Counted from the first letter of the stretch, positions 1 to 7,788 are shown. The stretch: 52,643 nucleotides of DNA from JALORV01 sp035429805 (GCA_035429805.1 DAOMFL010000017.1:1-52643), one strand, 5' to 3'. Made by a program: numbers and translations. Notes: generated by a model from the sequence alone, not told the origin.

Positions 1-55
1 ACAACAGCTTAAAAATCAATAGCTTACAGATTTTTATCTGCTGCGAAAGTGTTAT

Positions 56-74
56 ACATTTGTTACGCAAGTGT
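56..74. other. Candidate left attachment site of the island
   Basis: ACATTTG-TTACG-CAAGTGT is two near-inverted 7-bp arms around a 5-bp spacer, the usual geometry of a tyrosine-recombinase core site. Positions 58-74 match 7714-7730 at 15 of 17 bases in direct orientation. The site lies 25 bp before an integrase gene. Combining its left arm (ACATTTG) with the right arm at 7724-7730 (CAAATGT) would rebuild a perfectly palindromic empty site. The repeats are seen; their role is inferred. The two spacers differ at one base. The 55 bases to the left are A+T-rich and hold a perfect inverted repeat, AAAAATC (11-17) / GATTTTT (29-35). Confidence 0.5.
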
Positions 75-99
75 GCAAGACATGTAGCAGGTTTGGCAG

Positions 100-1317
100 T
101 TGTCTGGCAGCGAGCACAAGGAACTTTTAGAAGACGGCAAGGTGCTGCTGCATACGCGCAATGGCATCTTTCAGGCTCGCGTCTACCGAGGCGATAGGCG
201 CTACGTCTACAAGAGCCTCAAGACAAGAAAGCTCGATGAAGCGCGCAAACTCGCGCTGCGCTTCCTGCACGAGACCGAATTCAAACAGCAGGAAGGCCTG
301 CCGCTAAAGCACCTTAGTTTTGCTCAGGTTATCGACGAATACGTCGAGACACGCGAAAAGCAATACGAGCAAGGCCAACTCGCGACAAATACAACCAGTC
401 GCCGTCCTGGCGTCAGCATTCACATGCTGCGTCAGATAAGGCGTGTAGTTAAATTCTGGAATGCCTATTGCGGCGGCACGTCGGTCGCAAACATCGACAA
501 CGCGGCATTGCAGGGCTACATCGGTTGGCGCAAAGACTATTACCACCGCATGCCGCGCGACGCGGTGCCGAAGAATGCCAAGCTCAATCCGACTGACAAA
601 ACGCTTGAATGGGAGCTGACGCTCGGCAAGACGATCCTGAAGTTTGCGCACGACCGCGGCTATCGAGGTAAAGCGCAGCTACCGACGTATTCGTTCACTG
701 CTGTAAACAAGATTGTTCGCCCTGCATTTCTGTTGCCAGAGTACGTGACTCTGTACAAGGAAATGCGCAAGTGGATCAACGAAGCGAAAGGCGATCCTGA
801 ACGCCAGCACACGAGGCTTCTGCTACGCGACTACGTGCTGATACTTGCCAACTCTGGCATGCGGGTTGGTGAGGCAAACAGTCTGCAGTGGCGCGACGTT
901 GTTTGGTTCACGGATCTGCAAGGACGTGACACCTGTATGTTCAGCGTGCGCGGCAAGACAGGTAGCAGAATGGTTGTGCCGCGTGTGAATGCTCGGCGGT
1001 ACGTCGAGCGATTAGCCGAGAGAAGCCCCGACAAGAAGCCTGACGACTACATATTTCGAATGCGTGATGGCAGAAAGGTCATCACGCTGATCGACCAGTT
1101 TCAGCATGTTCTGTCGCGGGCAAAGATATTGGAGAACAGGCACGGCGAGCGATATACGCTTTACAGCCTGCGACATTTCTATGCAGTAATGATGATTCGG
1201 CGCGGTATGCCCGTGTTCAACATTGCTCGTAATATGGGGACGTCGGTAGCAATCATTGAGAGCTATTACGGCAAGCAGGCGACCTCAGCCGAACTCGCGA
1301 CAAGACTTGGCGACTAA
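100..1317 (+). CDS. Tyrosine recombinase / integrase
   Basis: A 405-residue site-specific recombinase of the phage-integrase family, which cuts and rejoins DNA through a 3'-phosphotyrosine. The N-terminal ~65 residues resemble an arm-binding domain (YRGDRRYVYKSL), followed by a helical core-binding domain at about 70-220 and a catalytic domain at about 225-400. Catalytic residues visible are R255 (SGMRVGE), the YSLRH box with R358 and H359 (Tyr replaces the first His of HxxR, as in some integrase subfamilies), and the nucleophile in SYYGKQ, most likely Y390. The TTG at 100 has a CAGG about 8 bases upstream; GTG at 142 is an alternative. Its stop overlaps the end of the convergent small gene. 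Being next to a candidate att site, it is the probable integrase of the island. Confidence 0.9.
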   Translation: MSGSEHKELLEDGKVLLHTRNGIFQARVYRGDRRYVYKSLKTRKLDEARKLALRFLHETEFKQQEGLPLKHLSFAQVIDEYVETREKQYEQGQLATNTTSRRPGVSIHMLRQIRRVVKFWNAYCGGTSVANIDNAALQGYIGWRKDYYHRMPRDAVPKNAKLNPTDKTLEWELTLGKTILKFAHDRGYRGKAQLPTYSFTAVNKIVRPAFLLPEYVTLYKEMRKWINEAKGDPERQHTRLLLRDYVLILANSGMRVGEANSLQWRDVVWFTDLQGRDTCMFSVRGKTGSRMVVPRVNARRYVERLAERSPDKKPDDYIFRMRDGRKVITLIDQFQHVLSRAKILENRHGERYTLYSLRHFYAVMMIRRGMPVFNIARNMGTSVAIIESYYGKQATSAELATRLGD

Positions 1318-1652
1318 GGTGCACTTGCGCTGTCTTTCTGTGTAGCGTCCGTGCCCTCTGTGTTTGATGACGCGCGGGGCTTTAGCGCGCGATCTGGGGC
1401 TCGAGGAACGGTTCGCGAACGGCTTGGCCGCTTTGTCTGATCGTCTCCTGGCCGAGGCCCGTACATTCTCTTGACGAGAACGCTCTGCGCTGCCAGCTCA
1501 GCTTCCCGACGATCACGTCGAACGCGCATGTTGTGTAATACGCGCAGCGTGATTGGCTGGCCGTTGATACGTGCTACGCGACGTTTCCCGTCTGCGCTTT
1601 TGCTGAATCTGACCCTCGCCTCGGTAATTCCAAGCAATTCGCGTGCCCTCAC
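1314..1652 (-). CDS. Small basic hypothetical protein
   Basis: A 112-residue protein I do not recognise. The first ~65 residues look like an ordered domain (MRARELLGITEARVRF, then GQPITLRVLHNMRVRRDRRE). The tail is Arg/Pro/Ser/Thr-rich and probably disordered. The GTG start at 1652 has a strong GGGGAG Shine-Dalgarno about 8 bases upstream, which is the main reason for accepting it. It converges on the integrase and overlaps its stop by 4 bp. The basic character and position next to an integrase would fit a DNA-binding accessory protein, but this is only inference. Confidence 0.5.
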   Translation of the reverse strand: MRARELLGITEARVRFSKSADGKRRVARINGQPITLRVLHNMRVRRDRREAELAAQSVLVKRMYGPRPGDDQTKRPSRSRTVPRAPDRALKPRASSNTEGTDATQKDSASAP

Positions 1653-1917
1653 GTCGTTTCTCCCCGCTCCACGCCCCGTACAGCCCTTTGTGAGCCCCTA
1701 CAACGCGCAAGCAGGGCATGAGACTGGGGTGAACAGCGGTGCCGAAGTGCATTGCGCGCGTAGGGTTTGTGCGTGCGTCGTGTATTTATCGGGCTGCACG
1801 CGCTTCAAGCCCAAAATGTCAGCAAAGCAGCAATAGATGATGTTTGCGCGTAAGTCGCTGAGATCGAAGAGGAAAGCATCGAGCAGAAATCGGTAGCTCA
1901 ACCAAAACATCAGAAAA

Positions 1918-1949
1918 TACAATGTGTTACGAGTAAACAACACATTGTA
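1918..1949. repeat. 11-bp inverted repeat upstream of second recombinase
   Basis: TACAATGTGTT (1918-1928) and AACACATTGTA (1939-1949) are perfect inverted arms around a 10-bp spacer. The right arm runs into the ribosome-binding site of the recombinase at 1960. Its left half resembles 55-67 (TACA, TGTTACG) and its right end resembles 80-87 (ACAT, GTAG). It could be a recombination site or an operator. The remaining bases of the 1653-1959 intergenic stretch show no convincing gene. Confidence 0.6.
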
Positions 1950-1959
1950 GGTGGCGACT

Positions 1960-2532
1960 ATGGCGCAAGCGCAGGTGCTGACAGAAGGTGATTTTCGACG
2001 AGTGCTGGCGTTAGCACGTAGCAAAGGGCACGCGGAGCGCAACGTCCTTGCACTGATGCTCAGTTACTACGCGGGGCTGCGCGTCAAGGAGATCGCAGCA
2101 CTTCAGGTCGAGGACGTGTACGACAATCGAGTGCAACCGCGTAGCCAGTTCTTTCTCAGTGCAGACAAGACCAAAGGTAGATACGGCCGAACGGTCTACA
2201 TTAGCGAGCGGCTTCGTAAACAACTCGAGGTGTTCCGCAGGCAGGAAGCCCTTTCTGCTGAAGACGCACCAAAGCCGCTGATTCGTTCTCAGAAAGGCGG
2301 TGCATTCAGCGCTAATAGCCTGTGCCAGGTGCTGGCCAAGCTATACGATGCGGCAGGCTTCCCGTCAGCTACTTCGCACACAGGTCGCAGAAGTTTTATT
2401 ACTCATCTCGCACACAAAGGCATCAGCGCGAAAGTGTTGATGCATCTTGCGGGTCATCGACACTTAGGTACTACACAGGTCTATATCGATGTGAATGAGA
2501 ACCTGCTTGCAAGTGCTGTCGAGCTGTTGTGA
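1960..2532 (+). CDS. Core-only tyrosine recombinase
   Basis: About 190 residues, covering only the catalytic domain of a tyrosine recombinase with no N-terminal SAM-like core-binding domain. The catalytic set appears complete: R in YYAGLRVKEI, the HxxR box (HTGRRSFITH), the LAGHRH box, and the nucleophile in TTQVYID. The ATG at 1960 is preferred over GTG at 1951 because AGGTGG lies 7 bases before it. Core-only recombinases of this kind are known in integron-like and RIT/Tn554-like systems and as directionality or resolution partners. It follows a perfect 11-bp inverted repeat that could be its target. Codon use matches the A+T-richer island. Confidence 0.87.
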   Translation: MAQAQVLTEGDFRRVLALARSKGHAERNVLALMLSYYAGLRVKEIAALQVEDVYDNRVQPRSQFFLSADKTKGRYGRTVYISERLRKQLEVFRRQEALSAEDAPKPLIRSQKGGAFSANSLCQVLAKLYDAAGFPSATSHTGRRSFITHLAHKGISAKVLMHLAGHRHLGTTQVYIDVNENLLASAVELL

Positions 2533-2605
2533 TCTGCGAACAGTCAATGAATCCGTTCATGTGCTTTCAACTTCAAAACCAGCCATGTTTCACCAATAAC
2601 TTAGG

Positions 2606-2636
2606 TAGTTTCGTGAGTAGCTGTTTGGGGAAACTA
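2606..2636. repeat. Inverted repeat between convergent genes
   Basis: TAGTTTC (2606-2612) and GAAACTA (2630-2636) are perfect inverted arms with a 17-base spacer, in the 187-bp gap between the converging ends of the core-only recombinase and the HUH gene. It may be a bidirectional terminator or a replication-related structure. No poly-T follows on either strand. Confidence 0.35.
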
Positions 2637-2719
2637 TGGAGGTTATTTATTTCGGGTACACACCAACAATAAAGCATCGTCGCGATGCTCTATTGCGTTC
2701 AGCCTCACCCCTGCAGCAC

Positions 2720-3217
2720 TTAGGCGTTAGCAGCGATGTTCGCAGTACTGCGATTGCCCCAACTGATGTTCGCGATGTCGATCGCGTCGATGTTGCCAAT
2801 CGCAGTCTCTTTGCATATGTAGCCAATCCAGTCGATGCTATGCATCGGGCGAATGTCGACGATGGCGAAATCAACGCCTTCGTGAGCAGCCTTCCAGCAC
2901 TCCCGTATCGCGCTCTTGAATGCGCCGACGGAGATTCCGACGGGGCATCTGATCGCTGCGTGTACGTGCATCTTTCGGTTCTTCGATTCGATTGTGGGGA
3001 AGATGGCGACGCATTCGCCCAACCTCTTGTAGCGATGCCTCAGCAGCTCGCGGTTCAGGCGGTTGAGAAAGTATCGGACCTTTCGGCTGGCGTCCTGGCG
3101 ATCCCTATAGGTGTCAGGCGATGTGAGCGTAACTGCATAGTCGAATGTCACGCCGCTATCGGACACCCACTGCTTGATAGCCCCTTCCAGATCTCGATTC
3201 AGTTTTGTGTTGCGCAT
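2720..3217 (-). CDS. Small HUH-type endonuclease (Rep/relaxase-like)
   Basis: A 165-residue protein with the signature of single-tyrosine HUH nucleases in the right order: a beta-strand motif YAVTLT at 27-32, the metal-binding H84-V-H86 (KMHVHAAIR), and a tyrosine motif WIGYICKE with Y133 and K136. Such enzymes nick one DNA strand and stay 5'-linked through Tyr; they start rolling-circle replication of plasmids and phages or move elements. It is short and lacks a helicase domain. The start at 3217 has an excellent GAGGGGTG Shine-Dalgarno. In the same island are two tyrosine recombinases but no Zot or coat genes, so an integrated satellite or mobilisable element fits better than an inovirus. 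Closest family not determined. Confidence 0.72.
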   Translation of the reverse strand: MRNTKLNRDLEGAIKQWVSDSGVTFDYAVTLTSPDTYRDRQDASRKVRYFLNRLNRELLRHRYKRLGECVAIFPTIESKNRKMHVHAAIRCPVGISVGAFKSAIRECWKAAHEGVDFAIVDIRPMHSIDWIGYICKETAIGNIDAIDIANISWGNRSTANIAANA

Positions 3218-3432
3218 TGTTCACCCCTCGTTATTGCTGTTCTCTGAGGTATTTATCTGCGCGGTCGAAAACGGGAGCCAAATTCTTATCAGCGATCGAG
3301 GCCGCATTAAAGGCCGAAAAAAAGCGCGAACGTCGTGTAAATGTGTCGAAAAGAGCCGATCACGCGACCGAAAGTGTTGTATAAAAGCCACACATCGACG
3401 CAGCCGCGAGCCCCTCACTGCTCAATGCACGG

Positions 3433-3446
3433 ACGCCTTTAGGCGT
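3433..3446. repeat. Hairpin in divergent intergenic region
   Basis: ACGCC-TTTA-GGCGT is a perfect small hairpin in the 346-bp region (3218-3563) between the HUH gene and the divergent methylase gene. This stretch has no credible gene and must hold promoters for both directions. A stem-loop next to a HUH nuclease gene could be its nick site or an operator; that role is speculative. A related TAGGCGT sits at 2721-2727, at the end of the HUH gene. Confidence 0.4.
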
Positions 3447-3563
3447 AGGAAGGCGATCATGTTTCGTGCTACCGTCAGCGCGTAACGACAATGCGTCAAT
3501 AAAAGTTGGACAAGCCGTCATTGTGTCGGCAGGCACTAGCTGACGCGCGAGGTTTCCGCACAA

Positions 3564-5288
3564 ATGAAGCTGCAGCCGTATTGCGACATCCCCACCGACC
3601 GCTGGTTAGTCGCACCAAATGCGAAGCTGAGTCGCGGCAGCGCCAGATCGCAAAAAGGCGATGACGCTATTGAGAGGGAGCGCGTACGTCAGTGGCTACT
3701 TCGGGAGTTCATTGACACGTTGGGATATCCAGGCGACTGGATTGGCAATCGCATAGTCCTGCGGGACTCCGCGCGATTCTGCGGCTTCGTGATTTCGGAC
3801 AACTTCGGAACGCCCTTTCTCGCAGTGTCAGTCGGCAAAGTCGGCACCTTGCCCGCGACGGAAGGTGCTTTGCGAGAGCTGATGTCATCCGAGACGACTG
3901 TGCTAACGGGAGTCGCTGCAGACGGATCTACTAACGAACCTTTGGTGCTTCGCCGAAATAACTACTCGGGGGAACTTGGCTTTGTGCCTGAGCTTGAAGC
4001 CTATGTCGATACGCGATTCGCAGGGCCGAATCAGCGCCGACTGTTTGCCGCAAGAGACGACGCCCGACAGATGGGTGGACCAAAAGACATTGCGCCATTC
4101 ACGGCGAATGTCGAGTCCTTGTTCTTCGAGCTGCACAGCGTAATGCGTGATATTGATGCGCTCCATGCAGACGAAGCCCTCGACGAGCTTTGCAAAGTGC
4201 TGTTCGCCAAGATGTACGACGAACAAACGACGAAGCGAGGTGATTCGTACCGCTTACAACGCTGGCTGTATGGCACGTACGACGAACTGGCCTGCGCTGT
4301 CCGCCGTGTCTACGACGAAGCCCGCGACGCGCTCTCTGGCCAACTTGATCAGCAGATGGCATCGCGCACTGAGGCCTTCCGAGATCCAGTGCGCCTATCT
4401 TCCTCTGCGCTCGCGCGCGTTATTGAAGGTCTCCAGGACTACTCAATAACAAAGACGCCAACTGACCTAAAAGGCCGTGCGTTTCAGCGGGTGATTGGTC
4501 CAGCTGCGCGTGCTGGCATGGGCCAGTATTTCACGCCAAATGAGATCATTGATCTGGTCATTGATTGTGTGCGGCCAAGTGACGGGGAATCAGTGCTTGA
4601 TCCTTTCTGTGGGTCTGCGCACTTTCTGACGCGCGCCAGTGAGCGCGCGCTAGGTGGCGCGATAACTCTGCGGGGCATCGAAAAGAACGAACGAATGGTC
4701 AGGGTGGCGACTATAGACGCCGCCATGCACGCTGAACGAGGGATGGCGGTTACGAGCGGCGACGCTTTATTGCAGTTTTCAAACTACCGACACCTCGCGC
4801 CATCAAGCTTTGACGTCGTGGTAACGAATCCGCCTTTCGGATCGCTGCTTGGTCCTGATAGCTTGCGTACATTAGGGCAATTTGATTTGGCCAACGGCTC
4901 GTCTTCTGTTGCTTTGGAAATTGTCGGGCTAGAGCGCTGCATTCAGTTTCTAAAGCCAGGCGGTCGCTTAGGTATCGTTCTGCCAGAAGGGGTCATTGCT
5001 AACGCAAGAACTAGTCACGTGCGCGAATGGATTGATGCGCATGCGAAGATTCGCGCAGTGATCAGCTTGCCTGTCGAGACGTTCGCGCCTTTCGGTGCGA
5101 ATGTGAAGACATGCGTGCTGCTGCTTCGCAAGTGGTTAGTCGGTGAAAGCAAAGAGGCCAGCTACAACGTCTGCGTGGCGCAAGTCACGGATGTTGGCTA
5201 CGACGCGACAGGTCGGCCGACGGGAAGGTCCGATGTTCAGGACGCGGCGCAAGCTGTTACTGAGTTTTTGCGCGCGGAGGGCTGGTAG
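3564..5288 (+). CDS. N-6 adenine DNA methyltransferase (HsdM-like) with degenerate nuclease-like N-terminus
   Basis: 574 residues. The C-terminal half (about 310-574) is a type I/IIG-like adenine methylase: TRD-contacting region GMGQYFTPNEIIDLVID, SAM motif I DPFCGSAHFL starting at D346, and catalytic motif IV NPPF at 422-425. It methylates adenine in the recognition site to protect self DNA. Residues ~35-110 resemble the HSDR_N nuclease fold (ERVRQWLLREFIDTLGYP ... FCGFVISDNFGTPFLAVSVGK), but the expected D...ExK residues are not there, so this part is probably non-catalytic. Only 2 bp separate it from the specificity gene, and a separate nuclease gene lies convergently after that. No HsdR helicase is present. 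Confidence 0.87.
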   Translation: MKLQPYCDIPTDRWLVAPNAKLSRGSARSQKGDDAIERERVRQWLLREFIDTLGYPGDWIGNRIVLRDSARFCGFVISDNFGTPFLAVSVGKVGTLPATEGALRELMSSETTVLTGVAADGSTNEPLVLRRNNYSGELGFVPELEAYVDTRFAGPNQRRLFAARDDARQMGGPKDIAPFTANVESLFFELHSVMRDIDALHADEALDELCKVLFAKMYDEQTTKRGDSYRLQRWLYGTYDELACAVRRVYDEARDALSGQLDQQMASRTEAFRDPVRLSSSALARVIEGLQDYSITKTPTDLKGRAFQRVIGPAARAGMGQYFTPNEIIDLVIDCVRPSDGESVLDPFCGSAHFLTRASERALGGAITLRGIEKNERMVRVATIDAAMHAERGMAVTSGDALLQFSNYRHLAPSSFDVVVTNPPFGSLLGPDSLRTLGQFDLANGSSSVALEIVGLERCIQFLKPGGRLGIVLPEGVIANARTSHVREWIDAHAKIRAVISLPVETFAPFGANVKTCVLLLRKWLVGESKEASYNVCVAQVTDVGYDATGRPTGRSDVQDAAQAVTEFLRAEGW

Positions 5289-5290
5289 CC

Positions 5291-6061
5291 ATGCGATCTG
5301 CGATAGTGTCAATTGACGCGCTCAGGCAGCGCGATCAGTGGAAGGCAGAGTTCTTTCTCACTGTTGAGTCGAGTCCAAGTGACAGCGCGTTTCCACTGAG
5401 AAGAGTTGGTGACATTGCGGTTGAACGAAAGGAAACGATTGATCCGCAAGCGTTTGCAGATCATCTGTTTGCGTATGTTGGGCTGGAGCACGTCGAGTCG
5501 CTAACAGGAGACCTGCTGGATTGCCAGCCGACACTTGGCGCAGCCATAAAGTCTAGATCCAAAGTGTTTCGTCAAGGAGACGTTCTGTACGGGCGGCTTA
5601 GGCCATACCTGAACAAAGTACTTGCTGCTGAATCAAGTATTGGCGACGGCATCTGCTCGGGAGAATTTCTTGTTCTTGCGCCGCGTAAGGACGTGGTGGT
5701 TCCGTTGTTCCTGAGGTTCCTGTTGGCGTCGTCGTGGGTTCATGGCGTGGTCTCCCGTCTACAGGCTGGCTCCACGCATCCCCGCCTCTCAATAGATGAT
5801 CTGCTCGAAATGCAGGTTCCAGTTCCGCCCCTCGCAGATCAAATCGCGGTCGTGGAGTTATTGCGCCAGGCTGATGGCGTACGGCGGGAACTGAAGCGGC
5901 GCGTCGCCTTGTTGCCGATGTCGATCAGCGACAGGTTTGTGAGCTACTTGCGGCTGGGCGAACTGCCGAATGAAGAACTAGTGCTGAATCAAGGCGGCAC
6001 GCTGGCCGATTTAGCATTGCCCCCAACCTACAAGAGTCGTGAGCCGAAGCTGCCGATCTAG
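5291..6061 (+). CDS. Single-TRD restriction-modification specificity subunit (HsdS-like)
   Basis: 256 residues with one target-recognition domain followed by one helical spacer. The TRD shows the family hallmarks FRQGDVLYGRLRPYLNKV, GICSGEFLVL and the LSIDDLLEMQVPVPPLADQIAVV segment leading into the conserved coiled helix. Ordinary HsdS has two such units (~400 residues), so this is a half-size subunit. It would bind a symmetric or half site, probably as a dimer with the methylase, as in BcgI-like and half-S systems. The ATG lies 2 bp after the methylase stop, so the genes are co-translated. Its last bases overlap the convergent nuclease gene by 4 bp. Confidence 0.85.
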   Translation: MRSAIVSIDALRQRDQWKAEFFLTVESSPSDSAFPLRRVGDIAVERKETIDPQAFADHLFAYVGLEHVESLTGDLLDCQPTLGAAIKSRSKVFRQGDVLYGRLRPYLNKVLAAESSIGDGICSGEFLVLAPRKDVVVPLFLRFLLASSWVHGVVSRLQAGSTHPRLSIDDLLEMQVPVPPLADQIAVVELLRQADGVRRELKRRVALLPMSISDRFVSYLRLGELPNEELVLNQGGTLADLALPPTYKSREPKLPI

Positions 6062-6999
6062 GGTAATGCTCGCAGTTCGTCTTGGTAATTTGGTATCCCT
6101 TCGCGTACTGCGGATACGATGTCATCGGAGGGCTTGCCTGCAACGTTGAGTTTGTGTGCGGCGGCTATCGCTTTCCATTCGCTTGATAGATATTGATTCT
6201 GTTCTTCGGTCGGAAAGTTTCTGTGGATAAACGAGACGTAGCGATGCGCAGTTTCATCATTTCGCCTGAATTGGCGCAAGGCTGAGCGGGCGGCGGGTGA
6301 GTTGGTCTTAAGCATGCGCACCATGCCTCCAAAGTTTGCCGCGAAAGAGACTTTCGCTGATGGCCGCAATGACTCGGGGCCAGATAGCCTTTCTCGCTTT
6401 CCGCTTGCGTTCAGTGGCTCGCCGTGATGTAGGCATGAGGCTGGCGCACATCCGTCGGGGCACTTGTTGCGATCGACAAATGTCCCACCGCGAGCTTCGT
6501 GAAGTGCGTCGCGCAAGCGTGCGAGCGGAATAGCTGAGCCAACGAAGTGATCGACAATTTGAGGCGACGAACGGCCTTTAGCTAGCTGCTCCCAGCGCCA
6601 AACAAGCACAAGCAATACGTCCCATTGACCTAAGTTCTGCTCCAGTTCGTCGAAGTGGCCTTTGGATTCGTCGGCCTGGTTGTTCATTGATTTGGCTTCG
6701 ACTCGCAGTAATTCGCCTACCCTTCGGGCGGGGTCCCACTCGCTGTCCCGTTGCACGACCGCAAAGTCGTTGTACTCGTGATCGGCGAGCCAGGCGATTT
6801 CGTACGGCCACTTGCCTGACTTGTCCGCGTCGAATTGGCGATTCACGTAGTAACCCCAAAGTGCCTCAAGCAGTGTCCCCATGCCGCTGCCGATTCGGCC
6901 TCCGCGCACGGTCAATGTCTCACGCGCGAAGTGATTGATCTGATCGCATGCGTGGGGGGTCAGGCGAATGAGTGCCTCAGCAGCATCTTTTGGCGACAT
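6058..6999 (-). CDS. Putative PD-(D/E)XK restriction endonuclease
   Basis: 313 residues, family not recognised by name. A PD-(D/E)XK-like core is visible: an N-terminal helix with E46 (GTLLEALWGY), then D78 (YNDFAVVQRD), then E101-A-K103 (LLRVEAKSM). This matches the E, D, ExK spacing of restriction nucleases. It is convergent with the methylase and specificity genes and overlaps the latter by 4 bp, so it is the best candidate for the cutting enzyme of the module. A cluster of Cys/His at ~180-195 (CPDGCAPASCLHH) could bind zinc. No helicase or translocase motifs are seen, so cleavage would not need the ATP-driven translocation of classical type I enzymes. Function inferred from motifs and context. 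Confidence 0.62.
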   Translation of the reverse strand: MSPKDAAEALIRLTPHACDQINHFARETLTVRGGRIGSGMGTLLEALWGYYVNRQFDADKSGKWPYEIAWLADHEYNDFAVVQRDSEWDPARRVGELLRVEAKSMNNQADESKGHFDELEQNLGQWDVLLVLVWRWEQLAKGRSSPQIVDHFVGSAIPLARLRDALHEARGGTFVDRNKCPDGCAPASCLHHGEPLNASGKRERLSGPESLRPSAKVSFAANFGGMVRMLKTNSPAARSALRQFRRNDETAHRYVSFIHRNFPTEEQNQYLSSEWKAIAAAHKLNVAGKPSDDIVSAVREGIPNYQDELRALP

Positions 7000-7082
7000 G
7001 GCGAGCTCTTGTACAGGCGATGTCGCGAACGGTATTCGTATCTTTGTTGTAGGTCCAGCGGGGAACCCGAGTTTAGGGCATG

Positions 7083-7130
7083 GGGCCAGTTTGGCCCGCG
7101 CCTTAAGATGGCAGGAGAAGTAGCCTTAAG
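7083..7130. promoter_or_regulatory. Inverted and direct repeats upstream of DUF6641-like gene
   Basis: GGGCCA-GTT-TGGCCC (7083-7097) is a perfect small inverted repeat, and GCCTTAAG occurs twice in direct orientation (7100-7107 and 7123-7130). They lie in the 203-bp gap between the divergent starts of the nuclease and the next gene, so they are reasonable operator candidates. No direct evidence of function. Confidence 0.35.
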
Positions 7131-7202
7131 TGATGTTTCGGTAGGTTGTTGTGCGGCCTGACTTTACGCTGCGCCTATGTATTCAAAGTTCAGGGCAGCG
7201 AT

Positions 7203-7679
7203 ATGAAGGCGACTAGAAAGCTCGCTCAGCTAAAGCTCGTGTCAAGCGCCAGCATCGACAAAAGCAAGGATGTGCTGGCCGAGCGTCGGCACAAGCTGCT
7301 TGGAAAATTGCGCCAGCAGTTTGACGCGGTCAAGGCGGATCAAGAAGGCGTCACGTACACGGTGAAGCGGACGCGGCGCGTCAAGGACAAGGAGACAGGT
7401 GCGGTGCAGTTCGTGGCGGTGCAGCGCCCGATCCCGAAGTTCTACTTCGCCGACGCGCGCGGCAAGTGGTACTTTGGACTGCGTTACGGCAGCAAGCGGC
7501 TTGCGGTCGCCGACGGCAAGGACACGATTGAAGTTGGCGAGAAGAAGGAGCTGCTGCCTGTCATCGCGACGCTTATCGAGGCGGTCGAACAGGGCGAGTT
7601 GGACGAGCAGTTGCGCAGCGTTGGCAAGGGGCCTAAGCGCGTGCGCACAGAGCCAGGAAAGACAGCTACTCGCGCTTAA
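7203..7679 (+). CDS. DUF6641-like hypothetical protein
   Basis: 158 residues from the ATG at 7203. The arrangement LAQLKLVS, then RRHKLLGKLRQQFDAVKADQEG, then TYTVKRTRRVKDKETG, and a C-terminal helix ELLPVIATLIEAVEQGELDEQL matches what I recall of DUF6641 proteins, which occur in mobile regions of Proteobacteria and have no established role. An upstream GTG/TTG-type extension to 7146 is possible, but the ATG starts the recognisable domain. It is the last island gene before the candidate right attachment site and the switch to high-G+C chromosome. Charged, no membrane segment or signal peptide. Confidence 0.65.
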   Translation: MKATRKLAQLKLVSSASIDKSKDVLAERRHKLLGKLRQQFDAVKADQEGVTYTVKRTRRVKDKETGAVQFVAVQRPIPKFYFADARGKWYFGLRYGSKRLAVADGKDTIEVGEKKELLPVIATLIEAVEQGELDEQLRSVGKGPKRVRTEPGKTATRA

Positions 7680-7711
7680 GTGCAAGCAGAGTACTGGCAG
7701 AATCGCGGGGA

Positions 7712-7730
7712 CGATTTGTTAGGCAAATGT
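7712..7730. other. Candidate right attachment site of the island
   Basis: CGATTTG-TTAGG-CAAATGT is the partner of 56-74. It sits 33 bp after the last island gene, just where base composition switches to the high-G+C backbone, and 58 bp before mutT. Its inner part ATTTG-TTAGG-CAAAT is a perfect inverted repeat. The arrangement suggests insertion into an intergenic region upstream of mutT. Confidence 0.5.
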
Positions 7731-7788
7731 TTTGCGCCACGATTTCGGAGATTAAAATGCTGCAAAAAAAGCTACTGCAGGATATCCC

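Noticed and set aside
2636..3247. + strand open frame opposite the HUH gene
   Set aside because: The minus-strand gene has a clear Shine-Dalgarno and catalytic motifs; the + frame has neither.
3360..3563. Small minus-strand gene in the HUH-methylase gap
   Set aside because: No ribosome-binding site, no domain, and it fills a region that must hold divergent promoters.
1..7730. Complete inovirus or tailed prophage
   Set aside because: No Zot, coat, capsid, terminase or lysis genes; only recombinases, a HUH protein and cargo.
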